9,361 nucleotides of DNA from Anaerolineaceae bacterium (GTDB taxonomy: Bacteria > Chloroflexota > Anaerolineae > Anaerolineales > Villigracilaceae): assembly GCA_009885445.1 (NCBI GenBank), contig VFKQ01000295.1, forward strand, positions 1-9,361. The letters are read 5' to 3'. The position numbers and the translations under genes are program-made. This document shows positions 6,028-9,361 of this stretch, in pieces (position 1 is the stretch's first letter; each line of letters starts with the position of its first letter). Under the pieces are notes generated by a model that saw only the letters and a list, made by a program, of their open reading frames with translations, was not told the DNA's origin and did not search any database.

Positions 6028-6107
6028 ACTCAGTGCATCGAAGTGTCGGCTGACGGGTTTAGTCCACGAAGGTGGACTTTGCACTCGTTGGCGCGATTTC
6101 AATCGCC
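5982..6107. repeat. 126-bp palindromic element with terminal inverted repeats at convergent gene ends
   Basis: The left end (5982-6012) and the inverted right end (6077-6107) align over 31 bases with about 23 identities. Both start GGCGA and contain TCGC, TGC and AAG at matching places. Inside lie a perfect 15-bp hairpin (GCCGACACTTCGATG at 6012-6026 with CATCGAAGTGTCGGC at 6036-6050) and a 7-bp hairpin (6061-6078). The left end encodes the last 14 residues and stop of mevalonate kinase. The right end encodes the last two residues and stop of the esterase. It may also act as a two-way transcription barrier, although no T-run follows the stems. Confidence 0.75.
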
Positions 6108-7118
6108 CTTGAGATACCTGTCAAAGAACGCAATAATCATTTCCGTAATTTCTGCTCGTGAGGGGGTCGTGAAATCTGCGTCGATGGGCACAAATCCATG
6201 ACCCGCGTTTTGCACGATTAACAAGTCAGCGCGGATGCCGGCCAGAGTCAGCAAATCATAAAAGGATTGTGCTTCGCTGGCGGGAATCACTTCATCTTTA
6301 TCGCCATTCAAAATAAAAAAGGGCGGATCGTCCGCCGAAATATAAGTGACTGAGCTGGCGATATCCAAAATGGAATCGTTTTCATCCGTCGCGCCAAATA
6401 GTTTGTAAGCTGATCTTCTTAATGACTGGCTGTAATCCGCGTTGCGCAAATCAGACAGGCCAAACAGACTCACCACCGCCTGCACACGGCTGGATTGGTC
6501 GAGGTATTCGCCCACGTCCCAGCCAGCGGATTCGTCAGAGAGGCCGAGCAAGTCCACGAGGTGACCGCCGGCGCTGGAGCCATAGGCCCCGATGCGGGTT
6601 GGGTCGAGCGTGTACTCGGCGGCATTCGCGCGCAGATAGCGGACGGCGCATTTGATGTCTTCAATCATCGCGGGGAATGGATAATCATCCAGCAGACGGT
6701 AGCTGACTGCGGCAACCATGTAGCCACCCGCCGTCAGCGCGGGCACGTCCGCGACGCCCGGGCCGAGGATTTTGCTCCCGCCGATCCATCCGCCGCCGTG
6801 GACGTAGAGGATTACCGGCCAGGGCTGTGCGCCAGTTTGCGGGAAGAAAATATCCATGCGCATGGGCTGGCCATTTGGCGTGCAGTAGATCACGTCACGA
6901 AAGGCCATGCCATACGTCAGCGGCGTGGACTGAATGGTGGGCAGTGGCGGAATCGAAGTCACCGTCAGCGTGGGCGACGCGAGCGTGGGAGTCACTGTCA
7001 CGGTGGGCGTGATGGGCGTGACAGTGGCCGTCGGCGGCACCAATTCAAATGGCGCCAGCACAGTGCTACAGGCCAGCGTTGCGAGCAGGGCCACGCTGAT
7101 GAGAAGTGGTTGTTTCAT
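6099..7118 (-). CDS. Secreted alpha/beta-hydrolase lipoprotein (esterase, BD-FAE/HSL-like)
   Basis: This is a probable carboxylesterase anchored outside the membrane. The 339-residue reading starts at the ATG at 7118, supported by AAAAGG eight bases upstream; a longer in-frame start at 7175 lacks this and would bury the signal peptide. Residues 1-17 are a lipoprotein signal ending Leu-Ala-Thr-Leu-Ala-Cys17. Residues about 20-66 are a Thr/Pro/Val-rich linker. The catalytic domain has the oxyanion motif HGGGW at 107-111, the nucleophile elbow GSSAG at 180-184 (Ser182), Asp275 in the GDKDEVIP stretch, and His307 in AGHGF, so the triad is complete. Substrate is not evident; acyl or feruloyl esters and short-chain esters are possible. 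The last two codons and the stop lie in a palindromic element shared with mevalonate kinase. Confidence 0.88.
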   Translation of the reverse strand: MKQPLLISVALLATLACSTVLAPFELVPPTATVTPITPTVTVTPTLASPTLTVTSIPPLPTIQSTPLTYGMAFRDVIYCTPNGQPMRMDIFFPQTGAQPWPVILYVHGGGWIGGSKILGPGVADVPALTAGGYMVAAVSYRLLDDYPFPAMIEDIKCAVRYLRANAAEYTLDPTRIGAYGSSAGGHLVDLLGLSDESAGWDVGEYLDQSSRVQAVVSLFGLSDLRNADYSQSLRRSAYKLFGATDENDSILDIASSVTYISADDPPFFILNGDKDEVIPASEAQSFYDLLTLAGIRADLLIVQNAGHGFVPIDADFTTPSRAEITEMIIAFFDRYLKGD

Positions 7119-7133
7119 TGTTTCAACCTTTTC

Positions 7134-7300
7134 ACCGCAAAGAAAGGAAGGCCGCGAAGGTAATCTATACCGCATTCGGTCACAAATTGCGCTTTTTCAG
7201 AAGGTGGAAAGCGCAATTTGTGACCGTGGGTATTATATGAGCGCGAAGAATTTCCTTCGCGTCTCTCAAAAAACTTCGCGTTCTTCGTGGTCTTCGCGGT
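7134..7300. repeat. Dispersed palindromic element, copy A (interrupted), between esterase and pfkA
   Basis: The left arm (7134-7159), the central hairpin (CGCGAAG at 7242-7248 with CTTCGCG at 7255-7261) and the right arm (7274-7300) match copy B on the other side of pfkA, in the same order and orientation. The left arms share 22 of 26 bases and the right arms 26 of 27. The right arm is roughly the inverse of the left. Copy A is about 70 bp longer because an extra palindrome lies between its left arm and core. Together with flanking bases this fills the 213-base gap between the two genes. Confidence 0.8.
7167..7233. repeat. Nested 67-bp palindrome inside copy A
   Basis: Perfect 19-base arms CGGTCACAAATTGCGCTTT (7177-7195) and AAAGCGCAATTTGTGACCG (7208-7226) enclose a 12-base loop. 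Outer ATACC (7167-7171) and GGTAT (7229-7233) extend the symmetry after a small asymmetric bulge. The whole block is absent from copy B, so it looks like an insertion into the older element. No T-run follows on either strand. Confidence 0.72.
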
Positions 7301-7331
7301 AAAAAAAATTAACCATGCAAAGGGGATTGGA

Positions 7332-8309
7332 TCAACGCGCCAGCACGCGCATCATTTCGTAATAATCGAGATTCGCCGAACGCGGCTTCGTGACGACATC
7401 CTCCAGCGCGACGAGTTTTACCTCGCGCCCGTGCAGGGCCACCATCATGCCGGATTGCCCTTCGACGAGGCTGGTGACCGCTTTGTAGCCCATGCGCATG
7501 GCGATGATACGCGTCAACGCGGAGGGTGTGCCGCCGCGCTGAATGTGACCCAGAATCGTAACGCGCGTCTTGAAGCCCAAATCCATTTTGTTGAGCGTCT
7601 CAGCCAAATCCGTCGTGCGATGACCGGACCCTTCGGCATTGATGACGATGGCATGATTCTTGCCTCGTTTGTACGCATCTTCAATAGCTCTGCCCACTTC
7701 TGCCACGCTGACCTGAACTTCGGGAATCAAAACCATTTCTGCGCCGCAGGCAATGCCGGCCATCAGCGCGAGATAGCCCGAGCCGCGTCCCATCGTTTCG
7801 ACGAGGAAGGCGCGGTTGTGTGACGAGGCCGTGTCGCGCAATTTATCTATCGCGTCCATGATGGTGTTGAGGGTCGTGTCTACGCCGATGGTCAGTTGCG
7901 TGCCCCACACGTCGTTATCAATACTGGCCGGGATGCCAACCACGCGCACGCCCTGTTGACTCAGTATCTGCGCTCCGCGCATCGAGCCGTCACCGCCAAT
8001 GACGACGATGGCTTCGATGCCAGCTTCGTTGATGTGACGCAAGGCCTCGCGCTGACCCTCAAGCTCTTTGAAGCGCAGACTGCGATGGGTCTGCAGAATC
8101 GTCCCGCCGCGCCCGAGGATGCCGCCCACGTCACGCGGGCTGAGCGGACGAAGCTCGCCTTCGATGAGTCCCTCGAAGCCGTTCATCACGCCGATCACGT
8201 CCAGGTTGTGCGCGCTGGCGGTGCGCACAACAGCGCGGATGCAGGCGTTCATGCCCGGCGCGTCGCCGCCGGCGGTCATTACTGCGATGGTGGAAAGTTT
8301 TTTGTCCAT
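7332..8309 (-). CDS. pfkA: 6-phosphofructokinase, probably ATP-dependent
   Basis: This enzyme phosphorylates fructose 6-phosphate to fructose 1,6-bisphosphate in glycolysis. At 325 residues it has the usual bacterial PfkA length. Motifs: the nucleotide-binding TAGGDAPGMNA at 12-22; GGTILQTHRS at 68-77; GGDGS at 105-109; PASIDNDVWGT at 127-137 with catalytic Asp131; ETMGRGSGYLAL at 171-182; and LGHIQRGGTPSA at 253-264. Gly108 follows the Asp, where pyrophosphate-dependent enzymes have a second Asp. Ala128 sits where they carry Lys (PKTIDND), and most ATP enzymes have Gly there. This favours ATP as donor, with Ala a mild departure. Only a weak AAGAG precedes the ATG. Copies of one palindromic element flank the gene on both sides, and ribonuclease Z lies 132 bases upstream on the same strand. 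Confidence 0.95.
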   Translation of the reverse strand: MDKKLSTIAVMTAGGDAPGMNACIRAVVRTASAHNLDVIGVMNGFEGLIEGELRPLSPRDVGGILGRGGTILQTHRSLRFKELEGQREALRHINEAGIEAIVVIGGDGSMRGAQILSQQGVRVVGIPASIDNDVWGTQLTIGVDTTLNTIMDAIDKLRDTASSHNRAFLVETMGRGSGYLALMAGIACGAEMVLIPEVQVSVAEVGRAIEDAYKRGKNHAIVINAEGSGHRTTDLAETLNKMDLGFKTRVTILGHIQRGGTPSALTRIIAMRMGYKAVTSLVEGQSGMMVALHGREVKLVALEDVVTKPRSANLDYYEMMRVLAR

Positions 8310-8335
8310 GGTTGACTCTTAATATTTAAAAATTT

Positions 8336-8431
8336 ACCGCGAAGAGGCGAAGGCCGCGAAGTACTTAAGAGAGCGCGAAGGCTTTCTTCGCGAAATTAAA
8401 AAATCTTCGCGCTCTTCGTGGTCTTCGCGGT
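8336..8431. repeat. Dispersed palindromic element, copy B, between pfkA and the ribonuclease Z gene
   Basis: This 96-bp element has a left arm (8336-8361) beginning ACCGCGAAGA and a right arm (8405-8431) that is approximately its inverse. A central hairpin sits between them (CGCGAAG at 8374-8380, CTTCGCG at 8386-8392, loop GCTTT). It occupies most of the 132-base spacer upstream of pfkA. It is the uninterrupted counterpart of copy A at 7134-7300. Confidence 0.8.
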
Positions 8432-8441
8432 GAAAACGTAT

Positions 8442-9359
8442 TTACCCGTGCTTCACTTTAAACTCATCGAAGTCGCGCGCCACAACACTGTTTGCAAAAG
8501 TGGCCTGCGCCTCCGTGAGAATTTCCTTTTCACGATAACGGCGCGAGAGATGCGTCAGAATTAATTGTTTGACATTCGCCTTCACGGCCAGATCCGCGCC
8601 CATTTTGGCGGTGAGATGAGAAAATTGCTTGGCCATGTCGGCGGCTTCCTCGGTGTACGTGGACTCAATGACCAGCGCGTCGGCGTCGCGGACGTGTTCG
8701 ACCAAATCGTCGGTGCGGCCGACGTCCCCCGTCAGCACCAGCTTGGCGCCTCGTTCCAGCGTGCCCAGCACATCGTCCGGCCCGACGCGCCGCCCGTCGG
8801 GCAGGTCAATTGTCTCGCCGGCCACCAGCTTCCCGCGTTGCGGTCCGAATGGGACGCCGAGCGCGTCCGCTTTTTCAGAGAGGAAAGGACGGCGTGATTT
8901 TTCCTCGAAGATATAACCCAGGCAATCGGGGCCGCGATGCGAAACTGGGAAGGCGGTGATCGTGAAATCGTCGGCGTCGAAAAATTTTCCGGGTTTGATC
9001 TCGGTCATGCGCAGAGGCATCGGCGGCTGGTTGCCGCGCAAGACCACGCCATATAATAAATCGTGCACGCGCTCGAGCGTGGACTTGCCACCGAAAATTT
9101 CGAGTTCGTCAATTGCCTCCCAACGCAACAACGTGGAAAGCAAACCGCCGAGGCCGAGGATGTGATCGAGATGCCCGTGCGTGAGCAAGACGCGCGTTAA
9201 ACGTTTGAAGCCGATGCCGGATTGCAAAATCTGACGCTGGGTGCCCTCGCCACAATCGACGAGGAAACGATATTCATTATGACTGACAATCTGCGCCGAC
9301 AACCCGCGCTTGGCGGAGGGAGCGGAGGCTGAGGTGCCGAGGAAGAGGAGTTCGAACAA
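8442..9359 (-). CDS. rnz: Ribonuclease Z (tRNA 3'-processing endonuclease)
   Basis: This metallo-beta-lactamase-fold enzyme cuts pre-tRNA after the discriminator base so CCA can be added. The 305-residue length matches the short bacterial form. Visible features: N-terminal ELLFLGTSASAPS at 3-15; the zinc motif HGHLDH at 61-66; His141 in the PVSHRG strand; a KADALGVPFGPQRGKL segment at 163-178 that corresponds to the flexible exosite region; Asp212 in LTGDVGRTDD; the HLTAKMGADLA helix at 248-258; and His270 in ILTHLSRRY. All expected metal ligands are present. The ATG occupies 9357-9359, only two bases from the window edge, so its promoter and ribosome-binding site are not visible. The N-terminus begins as expected for the family, so the gene appears complete. 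Confidence 0.93.
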   Translation of the reverse strand: MFELLFLGTSASAPSAKRGLSAQIVSHNEYRFLVDCGEGTQRQILQSGIGFKRLTRVLLTHGHLDHILGLGGLLSTLLRWEAIDELEIFGGKSTLERVHDLLYGVVLRGNQPPMPLRMTEIKPGKFFDADDFTITAFPVSHRGPDCLGYIFEEKSRRPFLSEKADALGVPFGPQRGKLVAGETIDLPDGRRVGPDDVLGTLERGAKLVLTGDVGRTDDLVEHVRDADALVIESTYTEEAADMAKQFSHLTAKMGADLAVKANVKQLILTHLSRRYREKEILTEAQATFANSVVARDFDEFKVKHG

Positions 9360-9361
9360 CG

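Noticed and set aside
6495..7163. 222-residue plus-strand open frame
   Set aside because: It is antisense to the esterase, which has a lipobox, linker and complete catalytic triad. The plus frame shows low-complexity Arg/Gly runs only.
7332..8309. Pyrophosphate-dependent phosphofructokinase
   Set aside because: Gly follows the GGD motif and Ala, not Lys, precedes the SIDND motif, which favours the ATP-dependent type.
7287..8322. Plus-strand frames opposite pfkA
   Set aside because: They are shadows of the phosphofructokinase gene with no family signature.
7134..8431. CRISPR array
   Set aside because: Only two palindromic copies exist, separated by a complete gene, with no regular spacers and no cas genes.

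Overview
This looks like a chromosomal segment from a GC-rich bacterium. Chloroflexota (Anaerolineae-like) is my best guess. The reasons are a lipoprotein with a Thr/Pro/Val-rich linker, a mevalonate-pathway kinase, a decaprenyl-phosphate phosphoribosyltransferase-like UbiA protein, and a dense background of short palindromic repeats of the kind I recall from those genomes. The assignment is inference; no rRNA is present to confirm it.

Bases 1-266 hold no gene I can support, only short repeat-like sequence. Bases 267-2979 (minus strand) are a compact, visibly AT-richer restriction-modification cassette. It is read in the order XRE regulator, adenine methyltransferase of the Dam/D12 type, PD-(D/E)xK restriction endonuclease, then a 60-residue Cys-rich protein with its own strong ribosome-binding site. 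A strong intrinsic terminator (about 3036-3074) separates it from the upstream tlyA gene. One line of sequence counted by hand in the endonuclease gene gives 22/60 G+C, against 39/60 in tlyA, so the cassette is probably acquired.

From 3187 onward the window is housekeeping sequence. tlyA (rRNA 2'-O-methyltransferase, minus) is divergent from a two-gene plus-strand unit: a UbiA-family prenyl-phosphate transferase and mevalonate kinase. Both make or use polyprenyl precursors. A secreted alpha/beta-hydrolase lipoprotein converges on mevalonate kinase. Then come 6-phosphofructokinase and ribonuclease Z, both on the minus strand.

The most interesting signal outside the R-M cassette is how thoroughly small palindromic elements have entered the genes. 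Two C/G-rich hairpin repeats lie in frame inside tlyA and mevalonate kinase. A 126-bp element with 31-bp terminal inverted repeats lies across the convergent 3' ends of mevalonate kinase and the esterase and supplies both stop codons. Two copies of another element flank pfkA, one of them apparently carrying a nested 67-bp palindrome. I do not see a clearly new multi-gene system. The small fourth gene of the R-M operon and the coding-sequence repeats are the best leads.
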